A stretch of 64,000 nucleotides of DNA from JAGQIB01 sp041393395 (lineage in GTDB: Bacteria > ARS69). The DNA lies in the NCBI GenBank assembly GCA_041393395.1, contig JAWKKG010000002.1, positions 310,001-374,000 of the forward strand, given 5' to 3'. Shown piece after piece: positions 24,845 to 34,617 of this stretch (within the stretch, counting starts at the first letter, position 1; each line of letters opens with the position of its first letter). The position numbers were made by a program, and so were the translations under genes. The notes beneath the pieces were generated by a model, which saw only the letters and a list, made by a program, of their open reading frames with translations, was not told the DNA's origin and searched no databases.

Positions 24845-24864
24845 GCTCCTCCCGCGGGAGGAGC
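24845..24864. promoter_or_regulatory. Perfect 20-bp palindrome in the rpsL-rpsG gap
   Basis: GCTCCTCCCGCGGGAGGAGC is its own reverse complement. One half contains GGGAGGAG, a Shine-Dalgarno-like run, the other its complement. It lies 26 nt upstream of rpsG, in the interval where E. coli S7 binds its own message. A repressor-RNA or translational role is inferred from position only. Confidence 0.5.
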
Positions 24865-24890
24865 ATTCGCGGAACTCAAGCGGAGAAGAA

Positions 24891-25361
24891 ATGCCGAGAC
24901 GCCGAGAAGTTCCCAAGCGGGAGACGCAGCCGGATTCCCGGTTCGGTTCCCAAATGGCGGCGAAGTTCATCAGCGCCATCATGAGCGACGGAAAGAAGAG
25001 CACCGCGGAGCGGGTCTTCTACCGGGCCATGGATCGGATCGAGGAGCGCACTGGCCAGTCGGGCCTCACCGTCTTCAAGCAGGCGGTGGCGAACGTGAAG
25101 CCGGTCCTCGAAGTGAAGTCGCGTCGCGTCGGTGGCGCCACGTACCAGGTTCCGGTCGAGGTGCGACCGGAGCGCCGGCAGGCTCTGGCCTTCCGGTGGT
25201 TGATCTCCTTCTCGAGGGCTCGCTCCGAGAAGTCCTTCGCGGAGCGTCTGGCCGCGGAGGTCCTCGCGGCGTCCAAGAACGAAGGAGCCGCGATTCGCAA
25301 GAAGGACGAAACGCACCGCATGGCGGACGCCAACCGGGCGTTCTCGCACTACCGCTGGTAG
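24891..25361 (+). CDS. rpsG: 30S ribosomal protein S7
   Basis: 156 residues, usual length. Typical opening PRRREVPKRETQPDSRFGS, core GGATYQVPVEVRPERRQALA and C-terminal KKDETHRMADANRAFSHYRW. S7 nucleates assembly of the 30S head and in E. coli represses the str operon. ATG follows CGGAGAAGAA. Confidence 0.98.
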   Translation: MPRRREVPKRETQPDSRFGSQMAAKFISAIMSDGKKSTAERVFYRAMDRIEERTGQSGLTVFKQAVANVKPVLEVKSRRVGGATYQVPVEVRPERRQALAFRWLISFSRARSEKSFAERLAAEVLAASKNEGAAIRKKDETHRMADANRAFSHYRW

Positions 25362-25367
25362 ATGCTC

Positions 25368-25588
25368 GGGGGCGCTTCGGCGCTCCCGGGGAGCCTCCCG
25401 GCTCCCGCGGTCGCCTGACCCGCGACCGCTTCATCCCGGCGGGCGGCGAGACGCCCACCGCGGCCGAGGCCGAACGGGCTTGCGGCCTCGGGTCGAGGCG
25501 AAGCACCGCCGGGAGAGGTCCCTCCGGGGTCCGGATTCCCGCTAGTTCGTGAAACTCCGCATCCGCGCCGGTCGCGCCGGAGGATGCG
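25368..25588 (+). promoter_or_regulatory. Array of hairpins in the rpsG-fusA leader
   Basis: The 276-nt gap has no gene but five successive stems: 25368-25387 (8 bp, UUCG loop, one G-U pair), 25389-25406 (7 bp, loop TCCC), 25407-25429 (8 bp, 7-nt loop), 25464-25491 (9 bp, 10-nt loop) and 25558-25588 (7-bp outer stem CGCATCC/GGATGCG enclosing two direct GCGCCGG copies). None is followed by a T run. They may slow or process the transcript before EF-G. Confidence 0.5.
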
Positions 25589-25637
25589 TTCGTGCGTAGA
25601 GGATCCGTTGGGGTCCGGAAAGGTCGGGAGTAACGTC

Positions 25638-27737
25638 ATGGCGCGCAGCCATCCGCTGAAGCAGGTCCGCAACATCGGCATCATGGCCCACATCGATGCC
25701 GGCAAGACCACCACCACGGAGCGCATCCTGTACTACACGGGACGCCTGCACCGGATGGGCGAGGTCCACGACGGCGCCGCCACGACCGACTGGATGGAGC
25801 AGGAGAAGGAGCGCGGGATCACCATCACCTCCGCCGCCATCAGCGCGGAGTGGAAGGACCACAAGGTCAACATCATCGACACGCCGGGACACGTCGACTT
25901 CACGGTCGAGGTGGAGCGCAGCCTTCGCGTGCTCGACGGTGCGGTTGCGGTGTTCTGCGCGGTGGGCGGCGTGGAGCCGCAGTCGGAGACCGTGTGGCGC
26001 CAGGCGGACAAGTACCGCGTCCCGCGCATCGCGTTCGTGAACAAGATGGACCGCGTGGGTGCGGACTACTACATCGTGGTCGAGGCGATCAAGAAGCGTC
26101 TCGGCGCGAACGCCGTGCCGCTCTACATCCCGATGGGCCAGGGCGAGATGTTCACGGGCATCATCGACCTCCTCGCGATGAAGGCGTACGTGTACCACGA
26201 GGAAAGTCAGGGAATGACGTTCGACGAGATGGACGTTCCCGAAGACCTCATGGATCGCGCGCGCGACGCCCGGACGTCCCTGATCGAGGCGGTCGCGGAT
26301 CACAGCGACGATCTGATGGAGCGCTACCTGAACGGCGACGAGGTCGGTGTCGACGAGCTCAAGAAGGTGATCCGGAAGGCCACGGTCGACATGTCGATCG
26401 TGCCGGTGCTGTGCGGCTCCGCGTTCAAGAACAAGGGAGTGCAGCGCCTGCTGGATGCGGTCATCGACTACCTCCCCTCGCCGCTGGACGTTCCGGCGAT
26501 CGTCGGCCACGAGATGGGCGGCGAGGGCGAGGGCACGGTCGAGCGTCACCCTTCGGACGACGAGCCGGTCACCGCGCTCGCGTTCAAGATCATGACCGAC
26601 CCGTACGTCGGCAAGCTCACCTACATCCGGGTTTATTCGGGCATCGTGAAGTCGGGCATGACGCTCCTCAATGCCGCCACCGGCAAGCGGGAGCGCATCG
26701 GCCGTCTCCTCGAGATGCACGCGAACAAGCGGGAAGAGATCTCGGAGATGCACGCCGGCGAGATCGGCGCGGCGGTCGGCCTCAAGGGTACCCAGACCGG
26801 CCACACCCTGTGCGACGCCGACCACCCGGTGCTCCTGGAGTCCATGGACTTCCCGGACCCGGTGATCGCGGTCGCCATCGAGCCCGACTCGAAGGCCGAC
26901 AACGACAAGCTCGGCCTCTCGCTGACGAAGCTCGCCGAGGAGGACCCCACGTTCCGGGTCCGGACCGACGAAGAGACCGGCCAGACGATCATCGCCGGCA
27001 TGGGCGAGCTGCACCTCGAGATCATCGTGGATCGCCTGATCCGGGAGTTCAAGGTCGCGGCGAAGGTCGGCCGGCCGCAGGTGGCCTACCGCGAGAGCAT
27101 CACGGGCACGTCCACGGTCAACCACAAGTACTCGAAGCAGACGGGTGGCAAGGGCCAGTACGCCCACGTGATCATCGACCTGAGCCCCTCGGAGCCGGGT
27201 GCCGGCTTCGTTTTCGACAACGAGATCAAGGGTGGCGCGATCCCGCAGGAGTACATCCCGGCCGTCGAGCGCGGCATCCGGGAGGCCCTCGACGGCGGCG
27301 TTCTGGCCGGTTACCCGATCGTGGACGTGAAGGTCGTCCTGAAGGACGGGTCCTTCCACGACGTGGACTCGAGCGAAATGGCCTTCAAGATCTGCGCTTC
27401 CATGGCCTTCAAGGAGGCGGCCCGCAAGGCGAAGCCGGTCCTCCTGGAGCCCTACATGGACGTGGAGGTCGTGGTCCCGTCGGAGTACGTGGGCGACGTG
27501 ATCGGCGATCTGAACAGCCGCCGGGGCCAGGTGGCGGGAACGGTCCTCCGGGCGGACGCCCAGGTCGTGGCCGCTATCGTGCCTCTTTCCAACATGTTCG
27601 GCTACGCGACCTCGCTGCGGTCGGCCACCCAGGGTCGGGCGATCTACTCGATGCAGTTCGCCCGGTACCAGGAGGTCCCGAAAAAGATCGCCGAGGAGAT
27701 CGTTGCCAAGGTGACAGGCGGGGTGAAGGTCGGGTAA
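25638..27737 (+). CDS. fusA: Elongation factor G
   Basis: Translocation GTPase, 699 residues from the ATG at 25638 (GGGAG at 25626-25630). G1 AHIDAGKTTTTERILYYTG, switch II DTPGHVDFTVEVERSLRVLD and G4 NKMDRVGADYY are intact; the later domains include GMGELHLEIIVDRLIREF and the C-terminal LNSRRGQVAGTVLRADA and QGRAIYSMQFARYQEVP. The longer frame from 25584 would start inside the leader and lacks a ribosome-binding site. Only one EF-G gene is in the window. Confidence 0.98.
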   Translation: MARSHPLKQVRNIGIMAHIDAGKTTTTERILYYTGRLHRMGEVHDGAATTDWMEQEKERGITITSAAISAEWKDHKVNIIDTPGHVDFTVEVERSLRVLDGAVAVFCAVGGVEPQSETVWRQADKYRVPRIAFVNKMDRVGADYYIVVEAIKKRLGANAVPLYIPMGQGEMFTGIIDLLAMKAYVYHEESQGMTFDEMDVPEDLMDRARDARTSLIEAVADHSDDLMERYLNGDEVGVDELKKVIRKATVDMSIVPVLCGSAFKNKGVQRLLDAVIDYLPSPLDVPAIVGHEMGGEGEGTVERHPSDDEPVTALAFKIMTDPYVGKLTYIRVYSGIVKSGMTLLNAATGKRERIGRLLEMHANKREEISEMHAGEIGAAVGLKGTQTGHTLCDADHPVLLESMDFPDPVIAVAIEPDSKADNDKLGLSLTKLAEEDPTFRVRTDEETGQTIIAGMGELHLEIIVDRLIREFKVAAKVGRPQVAYRESITGTSTVNHKYSKQTGGKGQYAHVIIDLSPSEPGAGFVFDNEIKGGAIPQEYIPAVERGIREALDGGVLAGYPIVDVKVVLKDGSFHDVDSSEMAFKICASMAFKEAARKAKPVLLEPYMDVEVVVPSEYVGDVIGDLNSRRGQVAGTVLRADAQVVAAIVPLSNMFGYATSLRSATQGRAIYSMQFARYQEVPKKIAEEIVAKVTGGVKVG

Positions 27738-28076
27738 TATGCCCGTCCTTTTGCGGCCGGCTGCGAGAGAACCCGTCCGGCCCCTTTCGGGGCGAGACGG
27801 GCTCCAAGGTCGGTCGAGGTTCGACAGAAGATCGAGTTCGCCGGGCGCGGCGAGGTGCACGCACCTTCCCGCGTCCGCGAGAGCGACGCCGGCGAGCGAA
27901 CGAGTCGGCGAGTGAAGTCGGCGAGCACGAAAGAGTGCGAGCGGCCGGCGAACGAAGACGTGCCGGTGATCGATTTCGGAAACGGTCGATCCGGACGCAT
28001 CGGTCAGCAATAGCGATCGACGACGTGATCGAGTCGGAAGGTCAGTGCCCGACACGCGGGCGAGGAAAGGTGAGAG
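27738..28076 (+). promoter_or_regulatory. Structured leader between fusA and tuf2
   Basis: No gene is credible in these 339 nt. They contain a compound hairpin at 27772-27801 (CCCGTC/GACGGG around GCCCC-TTTC-GGGGC), a short AGGTGC/GCACCT stem at 27853-27866, an imperfectly repeated CGGCGAG(C/T)GAA element (27890, 27906, 27919 and, as CGGCGAACGAA, 27946) and a GATCGA/TCGATC stem at 27968-27991. No clear -35/-10 pair was found. GAGGAAAGGTGAGAG precedes the tuf2 ATG. Confidence 0.4.
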
Positions 28077-29267
<1,191 letters not shown>

Positions 29268-29269
29268 CG

Positions 29270-29584
29270 ATGGCGGCGATGGCGCAGAAGATCCGGATCC
29301 GCCTGAAGGCGTACGATCACGTCGTGCTGGACAAGTCGGCGGCGGAGATCGTGCGTACGGCGGAGCGCACCGGAGCCCGGATCGCGGGACCCGTTCCGCT
29401 TCCGACGAAGAAGACCATCTACACGGTAAACCGCTCGCCGCACATCGACAAGAAGTCGCGTGAGCAGTTCGAGCGGCGCATTCACAAGCGGTTGATCGAC
29501 ATTCACAACTCCACCCCGCAGACGGTCGACGCGCTCCAGCGTCTCGACCTGCCCGCGGGCGTGGATATCGAGATCAAGGTCTGA
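29270..29584 (+). CDS. rpsJ: 30S ribosomal protein S10
   Basis: 104 residues from the ATG at 29270; a second ATG at 29279 (MAQKIRIRLKAYDH) would give the more common 101 residues. The GGAG inside the tuf2 stop region is spaced better for the first. Core motifs TGARIAGPVPLPTKK and RSPHIDKKSREQFE are intact. S10 (NusE) also works in transcription antitermination with NusG and NusB. Translationally coupled to tuf2. Confidence 0.96.
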   Translation: MAAMAQKIRIRLKAYDHVVLDKSAAEIVRTAERTGARIAGPVPLPTKKTIYTVNRSPHIDKKSREQFERRIHKRLIDIHNSTPQTVDALQRLDLPAGVDIEIKV

Positions 29585-29685
29585 TTCCCGGGCCGGGGCG
29601 CACCCCCGGCGGCCGGGCGGGATGACCCCCCGCACCCCCGCGGCGTGATTCGCGGGCGGCGGGCGAAGGGGTCCCGGAGGAAGAG

Positions 29686-30345
29686 ATGATCAACGGAATC
29701 GTGGGTCGCAAGAAGGGCATGACCCAGGTCTACGCCGAGGACGGGGCCATTCTGCCGGTCACCGTGATCGAGGCGGAGAAGCTGCGTGTCGTGCAGCTGA
29801 AGACTCCCGAGAAGGACGGCTACGCGGCGGTCCAGCTCGGCTTCGGCGACACGAAGGAGTACCGCATCGGCAAGCCGCGGACCGGCCACACGAAGAAGGC
29901 CGGACTCGGACCGCTGCGCCGCCTGATGGAGTTCCGCGTGGACTCCGTGGACGGCTACGAGGCCGGTCAGGAGATCAAGATCGAGGAGGTGTTCACCGCG
30001 GGTGAGCGCCTCGACGTTCGCGGCCGCTCCAAGGGACGCGGCTTCGCGGGCACGATCAAGCGGCACAACTTCCAGCGCGGCGACATGACGCACGGCGGCA
30101 TGAGCAAGCGCGAGCCCGGCTCGATCGGTCAGTGCGCCACGCCGTCCCGTGTCTTCAAGGGACAGCGCATGTCCGGCCACATGGGCGACCGGAACGTCAC
30201 GGTCCGGAACCTGGAGCTCGTGCGCATCGATCCGGAGAACGGCTACCTGCTCGTGCGCGGCGCCGTCCCCGGTCCGATCAACGGCGAAGTCGTGCTGCGG
30301 AAGACCAAGAAGGGCGTTCGCGTCCCGAAGTACAAAGTCGGCTAG
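29686..30345 (+). CDS. rplC: 50S ribosomal protein L3
   Basis: 219 residues. Conserved opening GIVGRKKGMTQVYAEDGA and the peptidyl-transferase-facing loop HNFQRGDMTHGGMSKREPGS followed by SIGQCATPSRVFKGQRMSGH. It follows rpsJ after 101 nt and has CGGAGGAAGAG as ribosome-binding site. L3 is among the first proteins to bind 23S rRNA. Confidence 0.98.
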   Translation: MINGIVGRKKGMTQVYAEDGAILPVTVIEAEKLRVVQLKTPEKDGYAAVQLGFGDTKEYRIGKPRTGHTKKAGLGPLRRLMEFRVDSVDGYEAGQEIKIEEVFTAGERLDVRGRSKGRGFAGTIKRHNFQRGDMTHGGMSKREPGSIGQCATPSRVFKGQRMSGHMGDRNVTVRNLELVRIDPENGYLLVRGAVPGPINGEVVLRKTKKGVRVPKYKVG

Positions 30346-30359
30346 CGAGGTAGATGAGA

Positions 30360-30986
30360 ATGGCCACGGCGAATGCATACAGTGCCAGCGGTGACTCGAA
30401 GGGCACCGTGAATCTGCCCGAGAGCCTGTTCGGGATCGAGCCCAACTCCCACGCGGTGTGGGAGGCGGTCGTGAACTTCCAGGCGAATCGTCGGCAGGGC
30501 ACCGTGAAGACGAAGACCCGCGGTGAGATCTCCCGCTCGAACTCGAAGCCCTGGCGTCAGAAGGGCACGGGACGGGCGCGAGCCGGTACGTGGCGGTCCC
30601 CGCTCTGGGTGGGCGGTGGCACGATGCACGGACCGCAGCCGCGGAACTACAGGTACAAGCTCCCGAAGAAGGTGAAGCGACTCGCGCTGAAGTCGGCGCT
30701 GTCGGACCGCGCGGCCAACGGGCGCGTCGCGATCCTCGAGTCCCTCGACCTTCCGGAGATCAAGACCAAGCACGTCCAGACGCTTCTCGATCGGATGGAG
30801 CTCGGGCACTCCAAGGTGCTGCTCCTGGTCAAGGACCTGGACGAGAAGGTCGCGCTTTCCACGCGGAACATCCCGAACATGATCGCGATGCCCGCGCGCG
30901 AGGCCAACACGTACACGGTCGTGGCCGCGGACTGGATCGTGGTCACGAAGGATGCTCTGGCTGCGCTCGAGGAGGTGTTCGCGTAA
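30360..30986 (+). CDS. rplD: 50S ribosomal protein L4
   Basis: 208 residues from the ATG at 30360; an ATG six nt earlier (30354) is only 3 nt from the GAGG site and is less well spaced. The extended loop KTRGEISRSNSKPWRQKG then GTGRARAGTWRSPLWVGGG is the L4 signature that lines the peptide exit tunnel. In E. coli L4 represses its own S10 operon. Its stop overlaps the rplW start as TAATG. Confidence 0.97.
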   Translation: MATANAYSASGDSKGTVNLPESLFGIEPNSHAVWEAVVNFQANRRQGTVKTKTRGEISRSNSKPWRQKGTGRARAGTWRSPLWVGGGTMHGPQPRNYRYKLPKKVKRLALKSALSDRAANGRVAILESLDLPEIKTKHVQTLLDRMELGHSKVLLLVKDLDEKVALSTRNIPNMIAMPAREANTYTVVAADWIVVTKDALAALEEVFA

Positions 30987-31273
30987 TGGATGCCCGTCGA
31001 GTGCTGCGTCGCCCGCTGCTCACCGAGAAGGCCACGATCGCGCGCGAAGGCGCGAACGAGTACGCCTTCGAGGTGGACCGCGACGCGAACAAGATCCAGA
31101 TCAAGGCCGCGGTCGAGAGTCGGTTCGACGTGAAGGTGACCTCGGTCCGCACCGTGAAGATGCACGGCAAGATCAAGCGTCAGGGGCTGCACCAGGGAAA
31201 GCGTCCGGATCGCAAGAAGGCGCTGATCAAGCTGCAGGAGGGTCAGTCGATCAATCTGTTCGACGAGCTCTAG
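30986..31273 (+). CDS. rplW: 50S ribosomal protein L23
   Basis: 95 residues; starts at the ATG overlapping the rplD stop by one base. Conserved opening RRPLLTEKATI and the basic loop VKMHGKIKRQGLHQGKRPDR. L23 sits at the tunnel exit and is the docking site for trigger factor and SRP. A 176-nt gap follows, containing a 6-bp CCCCCG/CGGGGG hairpin at 31335-31349 but no clear promoter. Confidence 0.97.
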   Translation: MDARRVLRRPLLTEKATIAREGANEYAFEVDRDANKIQIKAAVESRFDVKVTSVRTVKMHGKIKRQGLHQGKRPDRKKALIKLQEGQSINLFDEL

Positions 31274-31449
31274 GAGCCCGTCGGGGAATACGCCGCCGCG
31301 TCCGTGGCAGTGTCCGCATCGACGAAGGGTATCACCCCCGACCCGGGGGGAGTTGACCCGGAGCGATGAACGAATCGCCCCGAGTACGGGGCTCGAGCCG
31401 AATGGCCGAGGGACGCGGCGAGCGAGAACGGACACCAGGAAGGAAAGAA

Positions 31450-32274
31450 ATGGCGATCAAGAAGTACAAGCCGTACACGCCTTCGCGGCGGTACATGACC
31501 ACGTCCGACTTCAGCGACATCACGTCGTCGACGCCCGAGAAGTCGCTTCTCGAGCCGTTGCGGAAGACGGGTGGCCGGAACCATCACGGGCACGTCACGT
31601 CGTGGCACCGCGGTGGCGGTCACAAGCGCGCGTACCGCCGGATCGACTTCAAGCGGGACAAGCACGGCATTCCCGCGAAGGTCGCGACGATCGAGTACGA
31701 CCCGAATCGCAGCTCGCGCATCGCCCTCCTGCACTACGCGGACGGCGAGAAGCGCTACATCATCGCGCCGCTCGGCCTGAAGGTCGGCGACACGATCGTG
31801 TCGGGACCGGACGCGGAGCTCCGCACCGGGAACGCGCTGCCGCTGTCGAGGATCCAGCTCGGTACGGTCGTGCACGCGATCGAGATGCGCCCCGGTCAGG
31901 GCGCGAAGCTCGCGCGCGGCGCCGGAACGTTCGCGCAGGTGATGGCGAAGGAAGGCAAGCTCACGCTGCTCCGCCTGCCGAGCGGCGAGGTGCGACGCGT
32001 CAACGCGTCCTGCTACGCCACGGTCGGCCAGGTCGGCAACGACGACCATCAGAACGTGGTCATCGGCAAGGCGGGTCGCTCGCGGTGGCTCGGCAAGCGA
32101 CCGAACGTCCGCGGCGTGGCGATGAACCCGATCGATCACCCGATGGGCGGTGGCGAAGGCAAGTCCTCGGGTGGGCGTCACCCTTGCACGCCGTGGGGCA
32201 AGCCCACGAAGGGTTACAAGACGCGCAAGCCGAAGAAGGCGTCCGGTCAGATGATCGTGAAGAGGAGGAAGTAG
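31450..32274 (+). CDS. rplB: 50S ribosomal protein L2
   Basis: 274 residues from the ATG at 31450 after AGGAAAGAA. The opening MAIKKYKPYTPSRRYM and the C-terminal VRGVAMNPIDHPMGGGEG, with the functionally essential His, are typical. L2 binds near the peptidyl-transferase centre. A longer frame from 31366 would add 28 non-conserved residues. Confidence 0.98.
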   Translation: MAIKKYKPYTPSRRYMTTSDFSDITSSTPEKSLLEPLRKTGGRNHHGHVTSWHRGGGHKRAYRRIDFKRDKHGIPAKVATIEYDPNRSSRIALLHYADGEKRYIIAPLGLKVGDTIVSGPDAELRTGNALPLSRIQLGTVVHAIEMRPGQGAKLARGAGTFAQVMAKEGKLTLLRLPSGEVRRVNASCYATVGQVGNDDHQNVVIGKAGRSRWLGKRPNVRGVAMNPIDHPMGGGEGKSSGGRHPCTPWGKPTKGYKTRKPKKASGQMIVKRRK

Positions 32275-32275
32275 G

Positions 32276-32560
32276 ATGGCTCGTTCGCTGAAGAAGGGCC
32301 CCTACGTGGTCGAGAGCCTCGCGAACAAGGTCGACGCCATGAATCGCGCGGGCGACAAGAAGGTCATCAAGACCTGGGCGCGTCGCTCCACGATCACGCC
32401 GGAGTTCGTCGGACACACGCTGGCGGTTCACAACGGCAACAAGTTCATTCCGATCTACGTGACGGAGAACATGGTCGGCCACAAGCTCGGCGAGTTCGCC
32501 CCCACCCGGACCTTCCGCGGTCACGGTGGCAAGGCGGACAAGGCCAAGGCCAAGAAGTAG
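32276..32560 (+). CDS. rpsS: 30S ribosomal protein S19
   Basis: 94 residues. Conserved MARSLKKGPYVVESLANKV, then WARRSTITPEFVGHTLAVHN and GEFAPTRTFRGH. Starts one base after the rplB stop. S19 forms a complex with S13 in the 30S head. Confidence 0.98.
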   Translation: MARSLKKGPYVVESLANKVDAMNRAGDKKVIKTWARRSTITPEFVGHTLAVHNGNKFIPIYVTENMVGHKLGEFAPTRTFRGHGGKADKAKAKK

Positions 32561-32575
32561 GCCGGGGAGATTCGA

Positions 32576-32953
32576 ATGGAAGCGACGGCGAAAGCCATGC
32601 ACGTACGGATCGGTGCCCGGAAGATGCGCCTGGTGGTCGATCTGATCCGGGGTCGCAGCGTGGAAGACGCGCTGATGATCCTGCAGGGAACGCAGAAGAA
32701 GGCGTCCCCGATCGTGGAGAAGCTGCTCCGCTCCGCGGTCGCCAACGCCCTGTACGTCGGTGAAGAGGAAGAGGAAACAGCGCACCGCCCGAACATCGAC
32801 GACCTGATCGTGAAGAAGGCGTGGGTGGACGGTGGTCCGATCATGAAGCGGTTCCGTCCGCGGCCCATGGGGCGCGCGAACCGGATCCGCAAGCGCACGA
32901 GCCACCTCACGATCGTCGTGGGGACCAAGGTCTCGAAGCGCCGCGCGCGTTAA
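32576..32953 (+). CDS. rplV: 50S ribosomal protein L22
   Basis: 125 residues. The N-terminal half binds 23S rRNA (MHVRIGARKMRLVVDLIRG) and the extended hairpin that lines the exit tunnel contains MKRFRPRPMGRANRI and RTSHLTIVVG. Mutations in this loop give macrolide resistance in other bacteria; no deletion is evident here. Confidence 0.97.
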   Translation: MEATAKAMHVRIGARKMRLVVDLIRGRSVEDALMILQGTQKKASPIVEKLLRSAVANALYVGEEEEETAHRPNIDDLIVKKAWVDGGPIMKRFRPRPMGRANRIRKRTSHLTIVVGTKVSKRRAR

Positions 32954-32973
32954 CCGGGACCCGAGGAGGAACC

Positions 32974-33660
32974 GTGGGACAGAAAACCCATCCGGTCGGT
33001 CTGCGTCTCGGGATCGTCAAGACCTGGGACTCCCGGTGGTTCGCCGGTCGCGACTACCCGGATCTGCTCGAGGAAGACCTGACCATCCGCAAGTACCTGG
33101 ACCGCCGCCTGTCACAGGCCGGTGTGTCGCGGGTCGTCATCGAGCGGAAGGCGAACAAGCTCACGATCGTGATCCACACCGCGCGTCCGGGCATCGTGAT
33201 CGGTCGCAAGGGCGCGCAGGTCGACCAGATCCGCGACGAGCTCCAGGCGGTGACGGGTCGCGAGGTCTACATCGAGATCCAAGAGGTGGACAAGCCCGAG
33301 GTCGACTCCCGTCTCGTGGCCGATCACATCTCGCGGCAGCTCGCGCAGCGCGTGGGCTTCCGTCGCGCGATGAAGAAGGCCGTGAGTTCGGCAATCCGGC
33401 GCGGCGCGCTCGGCATTCGTGTCGAGTGCTCGGGTCGCCTCGGCGGCGCGGAGATGTCGCGTCGCGAGACGTACCGCGAGGGCCGCGTGCCGCTCCACAC
33501 GCTGCGGGCGGACATCGACTACTCGCAGGTGACGTGCCGTACGACGTACGGAACGATCGGCGTCAAGGTGTGGATCTTCAAGGGTGAGATCCTGGCGAAG
33601 CCCGGCCACGAGAAGGAGCATGCCATGGGCATGGTGCCGGGCGGCGGAGGAGTCAACTAG
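32974..33660 (+). CDS. rpsC: 30S ribosomal protein S3
   Basis: 228 residues from the GTG at 32974, which follows CGAGGAGGAACC and gives the invariant MGQKTHPVGLRLGI. KH domain signature ARPGIVIGRKGAQVDQIRDE; C-terminal domain SGRLGGAEMSRRETYREGRV. S3 lines the mRNA entry channel and has helicase activity with S4 and S5. Confidence 0.98.
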   Translation: MGQKTHPVGLRLGIVKTWDSRWFAGRDYPDLLEEDLTIRKYLDRRLSQAGVSRVVIERKANKLTIVIHTARPGIVIGRKGAQVDQIRDELQAVTGREVYIEIQEVDKPEVDSRLVADHISRQLAQRVGFRRAMKKAVSSAIRRGALGIRVECSGRLGGAEMSRRETYREGRVPLHTLRADIDYSQVTCRTTYGTIGVKVWIFKGEILAKPGHEKEHAMGMVPGGGGVN

Positions 33661-33662
33661 TC

Positions 33663-34088
33663 ATGCTGATGCCGAAGCGCGTCAAGTGGCGCAAGCAGCA
33701 GAAGGGAAGGATGGGCGGGTTCGCCTGTCGCGGAGCCAAGATCGATTTCGGCGAGTATGCCCTGCAGGCACTCGAGCCGGGTCGGCTCACGAGTCGTCAG
33801 ATCGAAGCCGCGCGTGTCGCCCTCACTCGCCGCGTGAAGCGAGGGGGCAAGGTCTGGATCCGGATGTTCCCGCACAAGCCGGTGACCAAGAAGCCGGCGG
33901 AAACCCGGATGGGAAAGGGCAAGGGATCGCCCGAGTTCTGGGTGGCGGTCGTGAAGCCGGGACGGATCCTGTTCGAGCTGGAAGGCGTGGATCAGGCGCT
34001 GGCCCGCGAGGCACTGGAGCTCGCGCGTCACAAGCTGCCGATCAAGACGCGCTTCGTGCAGCGAAGCGACTTCTCCACGGAGCACTAG
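33663..34088 (+). CDS. rplP: 50S ribosomal protein L16
   Basis: 141 residues. MLMPKRVKWRKQQKGRMGG opening and the loop RMGKGKGSPEFWVAVVKPG typical of L16, which helps position A-site tRNA. ATG lies 2 nt after the rpsC stop; a second ATG at 33669 is in frame. The stop abuts the rpmC start. Confidence 0.98.
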   Translation: MLMPKRVKWRKQQKGRMGGFACRGAKIDFGEYALQALEPGRLTSRQIEAARVALTRRVKRGGKVWIRMFPHKPVTKKPAETRMGKGKGSPEFWVAVVKPGRILFELEGVDQALAREALELARHKLPIKTRFVQRSDFSTEH

Positions 34089-34304
34089 ATGAAGATCAAT
34101 GAAATGCGGCAGATGTCCGCGGACGAGCTCCGCACGAAGCTCGACGAGCTTCTCGAGGAGCAGTTCAACCTGAAGTTCCGGCTGACGACGCAACCGCTGG
34201 AGGATCCCCTCCAGATCCGGAAGGTCCGCCGGGAAATCGCGCGTGTGAAGACCCTGATCCGCGAGAAGGAGGCCGAGTTGCTGGCCTCCCGCGGCGCTGC
34301 GTAG
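34089..34304 (+). CDS. rpmC: 50S ribosomal protein L29
   Basis: 71 residues forming the usual two-helix hairpin: INEMRQMSADELRTKLDEL, then the core EQFNLKFRLTTQPLEDPLQI and IREKEAELL at the end. It sits at the exit tunnel next to L23. The ATG directly follows the rplP stop. Confidence 0.96.
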   Translation: MKINEMRQMSADELRTKLDELLEEQFNLKFRLTTQPLEDPLQIRKVRREIARVKTLIREKEAELLASRGAA

Positions 34305-34318
34305 AAAGGAATCCGGGA

Positions 34319-34582
34319 ATGGAGACTGCTCAGCGGGGGATCCGCAAGACGCGTACGGGCGAGGTCGTCAGCAACGGCGCGAACAAGACGATCGTGGTGG
34401 CGATCCGCACGCGAGTGCGCCACCCGCTCTACGGGAAGATCATCAATCGCACCATGAAGATCATGGCGCACGACGAGGACAACGTCTGTTCCGTCGGCGA
34501 TGTCGTGCGGGTCGTGGAGACGCGCCCGCTGTCGAAGAGGAAGCGCTGGCGTTACACGGAGACCATCCGTAAGGCCCAGTAG
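34319..34582 (+). CDS. rpsQ: 30S ribosomal protein S17
   Basis: 87 residues with the OB-fold signature RTGEVVSNGANKTIVVAI, HPLYGKIINRTMKIMAHDE and the C-terminal VETRPLSKRKRWRYTE. Primary 16S rRNA-binding protein. AGAAAGGAATCCGGG precedes the ATG. Confidence 0.97.
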   Translation: METAQRGIRKTRTGEVVSNGANKTIVVAIRTRVRHPLYGKIINRTMKIMAHDEDNVCSVGDVVRVVETRPLSKRKRWRYTETIRKAQ

Positions 34583-34617
34583 CCAAGCGCGGTAGAGAAG
34601 CCGGGGAGTTCGTCGTC

